In this document: piece after piece, positions 51,604 through 60,041 of the stretch | How the letters are laid out: each line of letters begins with the position of its first letter | Position numbering within the stretch: the first letter of the stretch is position 1 | Assembly: GCF_900566085.1 (NCBI RefSeq) | Contig: NZ_UPHT01000107.1 | Span: forward strand, 1-64,000 | From: Mycobacterium attenuatum | GTDB lineage: Bacteria; Actinomycetota; Actinomycetes; Mycobacteriales; Mycobacteriaceae | Reading direction: 5' to 3' | Length of the DNA stretch: 64,000 nt | Notes under the pieces: model-generated | What the model saw: the letters and a program-made list of their open reading frames with translations, nothing else | What the model was told of the DNA's origin: nothing | The model's database searches: none | Made by a program: the position numbers and the translations under genes

Positions 51604-52698
51604 GTGTTTGGCATCATCCGGCCCTGCCGTCATCGACTCGGTGGCGAACTCACGACAGCATGGCGAGCCCAGTTATGCGGACTGTGCCTGGCGCTGCGTG
51701 ACGACTACGGCCAGGCCGCGCGGATCGCCACCAACTACGACGGCTTGGTGGTCTCGGTGCTGGTCGAGGCGCAGTCCGACGTGGAACCGACGCGACGGAC
51801 TGCCGGCCCGTGCCCATTGCGCGGGATGCGGCGCGCAGATGTGGCGACGGGTGAGTGCGTGCGGCTGGCCGCCGTGGTGTCTTTGGCACTGGCCGCCGCA
51901 CGGGTACGCGATCACGTCGATGACCGCGACGGCGTGGTCGGTGCGGCCCCGGTGCGCGTCGCGGCGCGCCGCGTCGCCGACCGATGGGTACGTCAAGGTA
52001 GCAATGCCGGACAATCCCTCGGATTCGACGCCGGCGTGCTGGTGGCCGCGATCGACCGGCAAGCCGAACTCGAGGCAATGGTCGGTCGGGCGGGTCCGGG
52101 CAGCTCGCTGCTGCTGGTGACCGAGCCCACCGAGACGGCGGTCGCCGCGGCGTTTGCGCATACCGCGGTGCTGGCTGGCCTGCCGGCCAATCGGGAGCCG
52201 CTGCGTGAGGCCGGAAGGCTGTTCGGGCGCATAGCACACGTGCTCGACGCAGTCGAGGATTACCGCGACGACGCTGCCCAGCGAAAGTGGAATCCGTTGG
52301 CGGCCACCGGAACGTCAGTTGTGGCGGCCCGCGCAGTGTGTGACGACGCAGCGCTGGGCATCGAACTGGCATTGGCCGACGTCGAGTTCACTGACGGGCG
52401 TCTGGCCCGACGGTTGCTGACCCGCGAGGTGCGCCGCGCAATATCGCGCACATTCAACCGAGCCGGTTACACCGCGCACGGCGGGACACCGCATGGCGAG
52501 CAGGAAGGGATCAACTCCGGCAACCAGGCGATGGGTCCCGGCGCACCCGAGGAGCTGGTGGCCCATCCGGAGCCCGCCCGCAAGCAGGGATGCTGGAACA
52601 CCTGCACCGACGCATGCTGCTGTGATTGCTGCGGCGAAGACTGCTGCTGCGACTGTGGCGACTGCTGCGACTGTGGGGATTGCTGCGATTGCTCGTAG
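51604..52698 (+). CDS. DUF5685-type protein with extreme cysteine-rich C-terminal tail
   Basis: 364 residues, GTG start. The N-terminal 300 residues (FGIIRPCRHRLGGELTTAWR and AQLCGLCLALRDDYGQAARI, then TNYDGLVVSVLVEAQSDVEP) fit the DUF5685 family, with early cysteines in CRHRL and CGLC and a long helical region. The last 35 residues contain 17 Cys: CWNTCTDACCCDCCGEDCCC followed by DCGDCCDCGDCCDC. Such spacing (CCxC, CCDC) is typical of metallothionein-like metal-binding tails. The coupling of the two parts suggests a metal-dependent role, but no function is known. The antiporter gene starts 51 bp downstream on the same strand. Confidence 0.8.
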   Translation: MFGIIRPCRHRLGGELTTAWRAQLCGLCLALRDDYGQAARIATNYDGLVVSVLVEAQSDVEPTRRTAGPCPLRGMRRADVATGECVRLAAVVSLALAAARVRDHVDDRDGVVGAAPVRVAARRVADRWVRQGSNAGQSLGFDAGVLVAAIDRQAELEAMVGRAGPGSSLLLVTEPTETAVAAAFAHTAVLAGLPANREPLREAGRLFGRIAHVLDAVEDYRDDAAQRKWNPLAATGTSVVAARAVCDDAALGIELALADVEFTDGRLARRLLTREVRRAISRTFNRAGYTAHGGTPHGEQEGINSGNQAMGPGAPEELVAHPEPARKQGCWNTCTDACCCDCCGEDCCCDCGDCCDCGDCCDCS

Positions 52699-52749
52699 TC
52701 CGGGCCACGTGGCCGCGGGGCCGATGAGCCCGTAAGCGAGGATGGGCTG

Positions 52750-54342
52750 GTGTTCGGCCTTGTAGTCATCGTCACGCTCGTAGCCACGGTAGTTGCCGGA
52801 ACCATTCTGGGGCGGCGCTACCGGGTAGGCCCGCCGGTACTGCTGATTCTGCTGGGCGCGCTGCTGGGTCTCATCCCGCGCTTTGGAAGCGTCGAGATCG
52901 ACGGCGAAATCGTGCTGCTGCTATTCCTTCCGGCGATCCTGCACTGGGAAAGCCTGAACACCAGCTTCCGTGAAATCCGCTGGAACCTACGCGTCATCAT
53001 CATGTTCAGCGTCGGTTTGGTCATCGCCACCGCGGTCGCCGTGTCATGGACCGCACGGGCCTTCGGCATGGAGTCACACGCTGCTGCGGTGCTAGGTGCC
53101 GTGCTCTCTCCCACCGACGCCGCCGCGGTGGCCGGTCTGGCCAAACGGTTGCCGCGGCGCACACTCACCGTCTTGAAGGGCGAGAGCCTCATCAACGACG
53201 GAACCGCGCTGGTCCTCTTCGCCGTAACCGTGGCGGTTGCCGAAGGCGCGCCAGGAATCGGCCCGGCCGCCCTGGTCGGCCGTTTTGTCGCCTCCTATTT
53301 GGGCGGGATCGCCGCGGGGCTGCTCGTCGGGGGGCTGGTGACCATGTTGCGCCGCAGGATTGATGCACCGCTCGAGGAAGGCGCACTGAGCATGATGACG
53401 CCGTTTGCGGCGTTCTTGCTCGCCCAATCGTTGCATTGCAGTGGCGTCGTCGCGGTCCTGGTCTCGGCTCTGGTACTCGCCTACACCGGTCCGCGGGTGA
53501 TTCGGGCGCGTTCCCGCCTGCAGTCCTTCGCGTTCTGGGACATCTCGACTTTCCTCATTAACGGGTCGTTGTGGGTCTTCGTCGGCGTCCAGATCCCCGG
53601 AGCGATCGACCACATCTCCGACGTCGGCGGCGGACTGCGACGCGCCACCGTCCTGGCACTGGCGGTCGCGGGGGTGGTCGTCGCAACCCGAGTGGTGTGG
53701 GTCGAGCTGACCACCCTGCTGGGACGCGTGGTGGACCGCTGCATGCACAAGTCTCGTCGCAACGTCACCTTTCCCCAACGCTGCGTCACCAGCTGGGCGG
53801 GATTTCGCGGCGCGGTTTCGCTTGCGGCAGCACTCGCGGTCCCGACGACCACTGCAAGCCGCGCACCGTTCCCCGACCGCAACCTGATCATCTTTGTCGT
53901 GTCGATCGTCATTCTGGTGACGGTCCTGGTCCAGGGCAGCTCCTTGCCCGCGGTGGTCCGCTGGGCGCGACTGCCCGACGATATGACCCACGCCGACGAA
54001 CTGCACCTGGCCCGAACTCGCAGCGCCGAGGCTGCATTGGACGCCCTACCGGAGGTCGCCGGCACGCTCGGCGCCAGTCCGGAGATCATCAAACGCCTCA
54101 ACGCCGAGTACGAAGAACGCGCCGAGTTGGTCAGGGCCGATGGCGTTGATTCCGCGACCAGCGACCTGGCGGAGCGCTGTGATCTCATTCGGCGCGTCCG
54201 GCTCGGCGTTCTGCAACACCAGCGGCAGGCCGTCACCGCGCTGCGCAACAAGAACCTGATCGACGACATTGTGCTGCGCGAAGTCCAGGCGGAAATGGAT
54301 CTGCAGGAAGTGCAACTTCTCGACCCGGCCGATTCCGACTAA
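52750..54342 (+). CDS. Na+/H+ antiporter of the CPA1 family (NhaP/YjcE-like)
   Basis: 530 residues, GTG start. About twelve hydrophobic helices span residues 5-400. The ion-binding region is GAVLSPTDAAAVAGLAKRLP and VLKGESLINDGTALVLFAVT (conserved Asp in SPTDAA and ND in LINDGT). FRGAVSLAAALAVPTTT near residue 355 is the CPA1 RGAxSL motif. The C-terminal 130 residues are a soluble helical tail with acidic and Leu heptads, as in NhaP-type proteins. It exchanges cytosolic Na+ or K+ for H+ and helps pH homeostasis. M. tuberculosis YjcE (Rv2287) is a close match in length. It follows the Cys-rich protein in a probable two-gene unit. Confidence 0.92.
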   Translation: MFGLVVIVTLVATVVAGTILGRRYRVGPPVLLILLGALLGLIPRFGSVEIDGEIVLLLFLPAILHWESLNTSFREIRWNLRVIIMFSVGLVIATAVAVSWTARAFGMESHAAAVLGAVLSPTDAAAVAGLAKRLPRRTLTVLKGESLINDGTALVLFAVTVAVAEGAPGIGPAALVGRFVASYLGGIAAGLLVGGLVTMLRRRIDAPLEEGALSMMTPFAAFLLAQSLHCSGVVAVLVSALVLAYTGPRVIRARSRLQSFAFWDISTFLINGSLWVFVGVQIPGAIDHISDVGGGLRRATVLALAVAGVVVATRVVWVELTTLLGRVVDRCMHKSRRNVTFPQRCVTSWAGFRGAVSLAAALAVPTTTASRAPFPDRNLIIFVVSIVILVTVLVQGSSLPAVVRWARLPDDMTHADELHLARTRSAEAALDALPEVAGTLGASPEIIKRLNAEYEERAELVRADGVDSATSDLAERCDLIRRVRLGVLQHQRQAVTALRNKNLIDDIVLREVQAEMDLQEVQLLDPADSD

Positions 54343-54645
54343 CTCGCGCGCCCCGGCGGTGGTGATTGGCGCCGTGACCGCGGAGTCGGCCGGCGTTTCG
54401 GCCGGTGCGACCGCGCCGATCAGTTCACCGGCAGCGCTACTTCGCTTGGCAATTCACAAAGTTGAGGCAAAAGCCCCATGCCGGCGCGGGGCCGATACGA
54501 CGACCATGTTCCACATGACCAGCTGCAGTAGCCGACGGGAAACGGCTCCGTCCGCGGGCGAGGTCCTGGGCCGCAACCGCTACGCCCTCGTCCACCGGCA
54601 CGCACCGGCCCCAAAAAACAATGGGAAACACCGAGAGAGGAAACC
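54343..54645. other. Intergenic, nothing convincing
   Basis: 303 bp between the antiporter and the second OsmC gene. A plus-strand frame continuing the antiporter region (54269-54649) lacks any signature. The AAGAGGAAACC-type ribosome site before 54646 is the only clear element. Confidence 0.4.
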
Positions 54646-55212
54646 ATGACCACGATGAACGCTCCTGTCAACAATGGAGTCAATGTCGACGTCCTGCTGG
54701 ATGCCCGCACCGCACTTGCCGAGAAGCCAGAACTTGCCCAATTCACTTGGCGTACCACGCATAACTGGGTCGGTGGCACACACAGTCGGGCCACCGTCGA
54801 TACGTTCTACGGCTTGGGAACAGAACAGCGCCACCAGAGCGTCTTCACCTACGACGTCGATCACCCATTGGCATTCGCCGGAGACGACAATGGCGCCGCC
54901 CCGGTCGAATACGTATTGGTCGCGCTCGGCGGCTGCCTGACCGCCGGTATCGCGTCAATTGCGCAGCGGCGTGGGATTCAGTTGCGTTCGGTGCAGGCGG
55001 CCGTCGAGGCCAGGGAAGACATTCTCGGCATCCTCGGCGCGGACCCTACCGTCCGCAACGGTTTCAACGGCATCAAGGTGACCTATCGGATTGACGCTGA
55101 CGCTACCGCGGAGGAGATCAGAGCGCTGGTCGCCCAGTCACAGAAGCGCTCCGCGGTCTACGACGTGGTGACCAACCCGACCGACGTCATCGTCGACGTG
55201 GTCTTCGATTGA
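54646..55212 (+). CDS. OsmC family protein (second paralogue)
   Basis: 188 residues with GAGAGGA before the ATG. Aligned by eye, most positions match the protein at 27801, including DHPLAFAGDDNGAAPVEYVL, VALGGCLTAGIASIAQRRGI, GILGADPTVRNGFNGIKVTY and SQKRSAVYDVVTNPTDVIVD. As in that copy there is one helix Cys and no second Cys in the peroxidase position, so the pair is the same unusual subfamily. It is a single gene here, not followed by flavoproteins. A duplication separating regulation (stress) from operon function is possible. Confidence 0.88.
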   Translation: MTTMNAPVNNGVNVDVLLDARTALAEKPELAQFTWRTTHNWVGGTHSRATVDTFYGLGTEQRHQSVFTYDVDHPLAFAGDDNGAAPVEYVLVALGGCLTAGIASIAQRRGIQLRSVQAAVEAREDILGILGADPTVRNGFNGIKVTYRIDADATAEEIRALVAQSQKRSAVYDVVTNPTDVIVDVVFD

Positions 55213-55457
55213 ATCGAAGCGCAAGTCGGTCACGGCAATTCGCAGTGCCTCGGTGCCGTTGCCGCCGAAAACCCTCGGGAAAGTCCCGGTTGGGGCTCGC
55301 GGAAGCGCAGCCCCAACCGGTCGGGCACATCGTCACAGACCCGATCGCAGGGCATCACCTGCTCGCCGCCGAGCTTCTCGCGGGCCTACTCACAGCACCT
55401 GATGGTGCGGGTCAACGTGCGGTCTCATTCCGGGTTGATGGCAGCTTCGATTGCGCG

Positions 55458-55646
55458 TCACGTACACCCCATCGTCCGATCGGCCCATGCGTGAACCTCG
55501 AATTCACTACCCAGGATTCGCTTTACTACTCGCATGTCGGGCGTGTAAAGACTGCCCACCCAGCGGCCCAACTCGATGTCGACCCTGAGCAGCGACCCGT
55601 CCGGCAGCCGCTGATGTCCGGTACCCATCGTCGAGATGGTGTTCAT
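55458..55646 (-). CDS. Small hypothetical protein, 62 aa
   Basis: The ATG at 55646 has an excellent ribosome site (AAGGAG, 6 nt upstream). The sequence MNTISTMGTGHQRLPDGSLL then RVDIELGRWVGSLYTPDMRV and VKRILGSEFEVHAWADRTMG has normal codon use and alternating hydrophobic strands. This could be a small beta-rich protein. No family was recognised and neighbours give no clue. It is convergent with the OsmC gene. Confidence 0.5.
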   Translation of the reverse strand: MNTISTMGTGHQRLPDGSLLRVDIELGRWVGSLYTPDMRVVKRILGSEFEVHAWADRTMGCT

Positions 55647-56135
55647 CGCGTACTCCTTACGGTAGTTACGGCCGGGCTGAACATGACCCCCTGATCATCG
55701 GCCCGCGGCTGTCTGGGCCACATGAGGCATGCGCCTCAACTTGGACAAGACGCGTTCGAGAAGCAGCCAGCCATAACGGGTTCGGGTACACGCCGCGGCG
55801 AGCACATGCCAGCGACCGAGACTTCACTCGACTTGTGGGAGTTTCGCACCACGGACCCCGCAATTCCACGTCACGCAGACCTATTTCTTAGCGGTCGTCG
55901 TCGTCTTTGGCTGTGCGGAGGAGCCGTCGCGGGTGCTGGTGTTGATGCGGGTTTGGCCCGCTCGGGTGCGCCGGAGGGATCCTATCGGTGTCGCCACCGA
56001 CATTGAACCGCCGCCGTGAGACGGCAGAAACCACACAGACACAAGTGATTTGATGGCTGCGACCGACAGCGGCCCGCGAAACTCCCCCGCCGGCGTCGGC
56101 GGTTCACCAGAAGCGGCCCACTTTCCCGGCGCAAT
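55647..56135. other. Intergenic, nothing convincing
   Basis: 489 bp between the small ORF's start and the P450 stop. Short frames (for example one containing MPATETSLDLWEFRTTDP) lack a family match. Promoters for the small gene are expected near 55650-55720. Confidence 0.4.
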
Positions 56136-57386
56136 TCAGCCCACCGCACACGGCAGCCGTTTGATCCCGTGGAAGAACGAGGATCGCAACCGGTCGGGCG
56201 GCCCGGTGACCTTCAGGCCGGGCACGTCCGGGTACAACTCTTCCAGCATCACCCGCAGCTCCAGACGGGCCAGCCGAGCACCCAGACAAAAGTGCACTCC
56301 CCCGCCGCCGAACGCGGCATGGTCGGTATCCGTGCGGGTGATGTCGAATTCGGAGGCTCGCTCGAACACGTCCTCGTCACGGTTGGCCGAAAGGTAGTGC
56401 ATGAGCACCCAGTCGCCGGCCGGGATGCGCTGGCCGCGGATCACGACGTCGCGAGTGACGGTGCGGCGGAAGTGCATCACCGGGGTGGCCCAGCGCAGCA
56501 ACTCCTCCACGGCGGGCTTGACCGCCTCACGATCACGGGCCAGCATCGCCTGCTGGTCGGGATGCTCGGAAAGCGCCAGGATGCCGTGGCTGAGTGTGTT
56601 GCGGGTGGTCTCGTTGCCGGCGATCGCCAGCAGCAGGAAGAATTCATTGAGCTGGTGGCGGTTGAGCCGGTCACCGTCGACCTCGGCGGCCACCAGCGCC
56701 GACACGATATCGTCAGTGAGGCCGTGCTTTCGCCGGTGCGCGACCAATTCACCGCAGTAGGCAAACATTTCGGCAGCCGCCTGCCCGAGGGCCTCGGGCG
56801 TCGGAGCGTAGTCGGGATCCTCGATTCCCAGACTCCCGATCGCGTTGCTCCAGCGGAAAACGTTCATCCGGTCTTCGGCAGGCACACCCAGAATGTCGGC
56901 GATCACCTGCAGCGACATCTCCGCGGAAATGTCTGTGACGGCGTCGAATTCGCCCTTGTCTACGATGTTGGCGACAATGTCGCGGGCGACTTGGCGCATT
57001 CGCGGTTCCAGGCGCAGCACATTGCGAGCGGTGAAGCCCTGGTTGATCAGCTTGCGGTAGTGAACATGTCGCGGCGGATCGATTCCCGGCAGCATGGCCG
57101 AGGTGGGCGCCGCCTCAACAGTCACCAAGGTGTTTCCCGTGCTGCTGGCGAACGTTTCACTGTCGCGGCTGACCAGTCGCACATCGGAGTGCCGGGTCAA
57201 CAACCACGTGGTGGGTAGCCCGGACAGTTGCATCGGATGCAAAGGGGCGTGCGCCCGTAACCTGGCCAACGCGTCGAACGGGGCCCCGGCGAGATACGTG
57301 TCGGGGTTAAGCACGACGGCGGCATCCCGCCCGGCCGTGCTGTCCTGGTTTTCGACAATCAAGGAACTGAGCTTCGGGGTGCTCAT
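56136..57386 (-). CDS. Cytochrome P450
   Basis: 416 residues. It has the I-helix oxygen motif AIAGNETTRNT near residue 245, the K-helix ExxR in VEELLRWATPVMHFRR near 285, and the haem ligand Cys in AFGGGGVHFCLGARLARLEL near 355. The latter has the F-x3-G-x-H-x-C spacing of CYP124/125/142-type mycobacterial enzymes that act on sterol or branched lipid side chains. The exact CYP family is not assigned. It is soluble (no N-terminal anchor), so it needs a ferredoxin and reductase, and the FprA-ferredoxin pair of this window is one possible donor. It lies directly after the TetR gene with a 4-bp overlap (ATGA). Confidence 0.93.
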   Translation of the reverse strand: MSTPKLSSLIVENQDSTAGRDAAVVLNPDTYLAGAPFDALARLRAHAPLHPMQLSGLPTTWLLTRHSDVRLVSRDSETFASSTGNTLVTVEAAPTSAMLPGIDPPRHVHYRKLINQGFTARNVLRLEPRMRQVARDIVANIVDKGEFDAVTDISAEMSLQVIADILGVPAEDRMNVFRWSNAIGSLGIEDPDYAPTPEALGQAAAEMFAYCGELVAHRRKHGLTDDIVSALVAAEVDGDRLNRHQLNEFFLLLAIAGNETTRNTLSHGILALSEHPDQQAMLARDREAVKPAVEELLRWATPVMHFRRTVTRDVVIRGQRIPAGDWVLMHYLSANRDEDVFERASEFDITRTDTDHAAFGGGGVHFCLGARLARLELRVMLEELYPDVPGLKVTGPPDRLRSSFFHGIKRLPCAVG

Positions 57387-57931
57387 CGATGCTCCGCGCG
57401 CGCCTTGATACCGGCGATGATGACCTCGAGCCCGGCCCGGAACCGCGATGCGGGCTGACGCTTACCGCGGGACTCGTGCAAACTGATCGAGCCGAGCAGA
57501 TAGGTATACAACACCGTATGTGCCGCGCTGGCAACGCCTTTGGTGAGCCCGGCTTCAGCGAGAAGCGCGCGGCTGACCTTGTCCAGGCGGCGCGCCCGCT
57601 CCCCGCCACCACTGGTCTGCAAGACACCGGCGATACCGGGGACGTCAATCATCACTTCCCTTGCAGCACAATAGAGCTCGATGAGCCGGGCGTCCCAGGA
57701 CCCGGCTTCGGGTTCGGGGATGTCGGCCAGCACCGCCTCGGCGAGCAGATCCAGCGCGGCTTGCTTTCCCGGGACGTGGTAGTACACCGATGGCACCGCG
57801 GCTCCCAGCTCGGAAGCGAGCTCACGCATGGTCACCTGCTGGACACCGACCCGCCGGGCCAGGCTGTACAGGCATGCCACCACCCGAGTGCGGTCCAGTT
57901 CGCCGTAGCCAAGCCGTTGCGTGGACGTCAA
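57383..57931 (-). CDS. TetR family regulator with TetR_C-type (tetracycline-like) ligand domain
   Basis: 182 residues. The N-terminal HTH is RVVACLYSLARRVGVQQVTM then RELASELGAAVPSVYYHVPG and KQAALDLLAEAVL, typical TetR. The C-terminal half (residues 75-180) is helical. Its stop overlaps the P450 start by 4 bp, so the two are co-transcribed and coupled. It is divergent from the LLM gene with about 60 bp between starts. That makes it the likely controller of both the P450 and the LLM pair. The ligand is unknown. Confidence 0.88.
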   Translation of the reverse strand: MTSTQRLGYGELDRTRVVACLYSLARRVGVQQVTMRELASELGAAVPSVYYHVPGKQAALDLLAEAVLADIPEPEAGSWDARLIELYCAAREVMIDVPGIAGVLQTSGGGERARRLDKVSRALLAEAGLTKGVASAAHTVLYTYLLGSISLHESRGKRQPASRFRAGLEVIIAGIKARAEHR

Positions 57932-57978
57932 TGAGCTACCTCGATTCGATCAACATGAGAAAGCAATCCGAGCACTGT

Positions 57979-57984
57979 TAGAAT
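57979..57984 (+). promoter_or_regulatory. Likely -10 box of the LLM gene (TAGAAT)
   Basis: TAGAAT ends 8 bp before the ATG at 57993, so the transcript may start at or next to the start codon (leaderless). It lies in the TetR-LLM divergent region. Confidence 0.4.
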
Positions 57985-57992
57985 TTATCGCG

Positions 57993-58859
57993 ATGAGCGC
58001 CGCGACCGCAAAGCTGGCGATAGCCACACCGGTGGTGACCATGTTGCCCGGGGTCAGCTCCGACTGGGAAATACACGCCGCCATCGACGAGCTGACACAG
58101 ATCGCCGAAGCCGCAGACCGGCTCGGCTACCACCATCTGACCTGTAGCGAGCACATCGCCCTGCCGGCGGCCGAGGGCCAGCGCCGTGGGACGCGTTATT
58201 GGGATCCGCTGGCCACCTTGGGCTACCTAGCCGCGCGCACCCGGCAGATCCGCTTGGCCACCAACGTAGTGGTGCTCGCCTATCACCACCCGCTCGAAAT
58301 CGCCAAGCGTTACGGCACTTTGGACACGGTCAGCGGCGGAAGGCTCATCCTCGGTGTGGGCATCGGCAGCCTCAAAGAGGAGTTCGACCTCATCGGCGCC
58401 CCGTTCCCAGGCCGCGGTGCCCGGGCCGACGATGCGTTGCGGGCGCTGCGCTCGGCACTGTCGGTGCCCGAGCCCGCCTACCACGGCGAGTTTTATTCCT
58501 TCAGCGGCATGGTCGTCGACCCGTGCGCCGTCCAGCAGCACGTGCCCATCTGGGTCGGCGGACGCACGCTGCGGTCGCTGCGGCGTGCCGTTACGCTGGC
58601 CGACGGCTGGACCCCCTTTGGCGTGAGCCTGCACCAAGCCCGAGACTGGTTGGGCCGCTTCGAACTTCGGCCCAGTTTCGAAGTTGTGCTTACCCCCGCT
58701 GCACCGCTGGACCCCATCGGCGAGCCGCAACGGACCCGCGACATGCTTGCCGAGATGTCCGAGCACGGGGCGACGACCATCGCCGCCACGTTCGTCCACA
58801 CCTGCTTGCAGCACTATCTGGAGAGTCTGCAGGCCCTCGCCGAGCTGGCCGCTGCGTGA
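57993..58859 (+). CDS. LLM-class (luciferase-like) F420-dependent oxidoreductase
   Basis: 288 residues from the ATG at 57993. An in-frame start at 57921 is inside the TetR promoter zone. The bacterial luciferase-like barrel shows IAEAADRLGYHHLTCSEHIA, IRLATNVVVLAYHHPLEIAK, LDTVSGGRLILGVGIGSLKE, and VPIWVGGRTLRSLRRAVTLA. The subgroup with YWDPLATLGYLAA is typical of mycobacterial F420-dependent enzymes, which are numerous. It may reduce or oxidise a compound made or used by the divergent P450. Its TGA overlaps the following GTG (GTGA), so the two are translationally coupled. Confidence 0.9.
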   Translation: MSAATAKLAIATPVVTMLPGVSSDWEIHAAIDELTQIAEAADRLGYHHLTCSEHIALPAAEGQRRGTRYWDPLATLGYLAARTRQIRLATNVVVLAYHHPLEIAKRYGTLDTVSGGRLILGVGIGSLKEEFDLIGAPFPGRGARADDALRALRSALSVPEPAYHGEFYSFSGMVVDPCAVQQHVPIWVGGRTLRSLRRAVTLADGWTPFGVSLHQARDWLGRFELRPSFEVVLTPAAPLDPIGEPQRTRDMLAEMSEHGATTIAATFVHTCLQHYLESLQALAELAAA

Positions 58860-59587
58860 ACCGGGTCAGGGCAGGCATTTTCAGCCTCACCGCCGTCACA
58901 CCGCCCGGCGACGACGGCAGTTATCTGCGATGGCACCTGCTCGATCACCTGCCGGAACAATTCCAACTGCCGGGCATCGTGTACGGGTTGCGCTGGGTTG
59001 CCGACGGCGTATATCCCGACCACCGGTTGGCGGGCGACGGGCCGCTGGGTGAGATCGGTAATGCCGTGCACTACCTCGTCGGCGACCCCGTTCGGCAGAC
59101 ATTCGACGACTTCGTGGCGCTGGGCCGTGCCCTGCGGGAGAACGGCCGGATGCCGGTCATGCGGCCGCTTTTGGAAGTGGCGGGTCTGCGGCTGTTGCAG
59201 TGGCAAGCCGCGCCGCGCGCGCTCGTTTCCCATGAAGTGGTGCCATTCCGGCCGCACCGGGGAGTGCTGCTGATCATCGAAGAACCCACCGACGGGCGCC
59301 CCGACCGATGGCTGGAATGGCTTCGCGCCGAACACTTTCCGGCGCTGCTGGCAGTACCCGGCACAGCTGGAGTCTGGACTTTCGGTTCGACGAACGCATG
59401 GGATCCGCTGCCCCACGGATGGCGGACCGATCCGCAGTACATCACCGTCATCTACCTCGACGACGATCCGCTGGCCATGGCCGATGCCCTGGCGCCGGTT
59501 GTCGCAGAACGCTGGCGATCAGCGGCGGTGCGGCCGGTATTCGCCGGACCGATGCGGTCCATGATCACCTGGGAAGCCTGGCAGTGA
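58856..59587 (+). CDS. Conserved hypothetical protein, possible EthD/DABB-like duplicated fold
   Basis: 243 residues, GTG start overlapping the LLM stop. A longer frame upstream (to 58199) is only a shadow of the LLM gene. Two segments look like halves of a dimeric alpha/beta-barrel: YLRWHLLDHLPEQFQLPGIV and YGLRW near residue 20, and DRWLEWLRAEHFPALLAVPG then TAGVWTF near residue 150. Each has a W-L-H-x-P pattern as in EthD-like proteins. This is inference by eye. Coupling to an F420-dependent oxidoreductase suggests it assists the same oxidation, as EthD does for P450 systems. Confidence 0.65.
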   Translation: MNRVRAGIFSLTAVTPPGDDGSYLRWHLLDHLPEQFQLPGIVYGLRWVADGVYPDHRLAGDGPLGEIGNAVHYLVGDPVRQTFDDFVALGRALRENGRMPVMRPLLEVAGLRLLQWQAAPRALVSHEVVPFRPHRGVLLIIEEPTDGRPDRWLEWLRAEHFPALLAVPGTAGVWTFGSTNAWDPLPHGWRTDPQYITVIYLDDDPLAMADALAPVVAERWRSAAVRPVFAGPMRSMITWEAWQ

Positions 59588-60041
59588 CGATCCGAACGGC
59601 AGAGCACCGATCATGGCGGCCCGCCAATTGCGGATCACACAGTCAGTGGGCCACACCTTGGATATAAACCGTCATTATTGTTTCATCGACAGTTTGAATT
59701 GACTCCCGGTCGGTGTGTCTGCAAGGTTATTCCTGCCTGCCCGAAAGGCCCAGCGTTAAATGGTTTAATTTGGAGCTGTCACTCGATCCGCATGCGTAGG
59801 TGACATCTGTATTCGAATGGCGGAAGCGCTGACTGTAAGGGGCGACGGTTGCATGGCAATCGTTTTGCGCAGAGAGCGGTTGCATCGCATAGTTGCGTTC
59901 AGCTGAATCTCCAAACGAGCCTCGTACACCGCTGAGAGAACAGCCGCACCTGGTCGCGGATTCTTTCGCGAACCAAATTCGGCCTGCATCGCCGCCTGAT
60001 GCGACTTAGGAGCGCTTCAAGCAGAAAGGGAATCCCAGTCT
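59588..60041. other. Intergenic region upstream of the cNMP-lactate dehydrogenase fusion
   Basis: 454 bp. AT-rich bases occur around 59660-59690 and 59755-59775 (GTTAAATGGTTTAATTT). An imperfect dyad TGGTCGCG...CGCGAACCA spans 59951-59975, about 70 bp before the start, and could be an operator or hairpin. The ribosome site AAAGGGA lies about 10 nt before the ATG at 60042. No gene is supported. Confidence 0.45.

Noticed and set aside
58199..58855. Extension of the 58856 gene as one 462-aa protein
   Set aside because: The extra part is another frame of the LLM oxidoreductase, which has clear family motifs. The GTG at 58856 is the natural coupled start.
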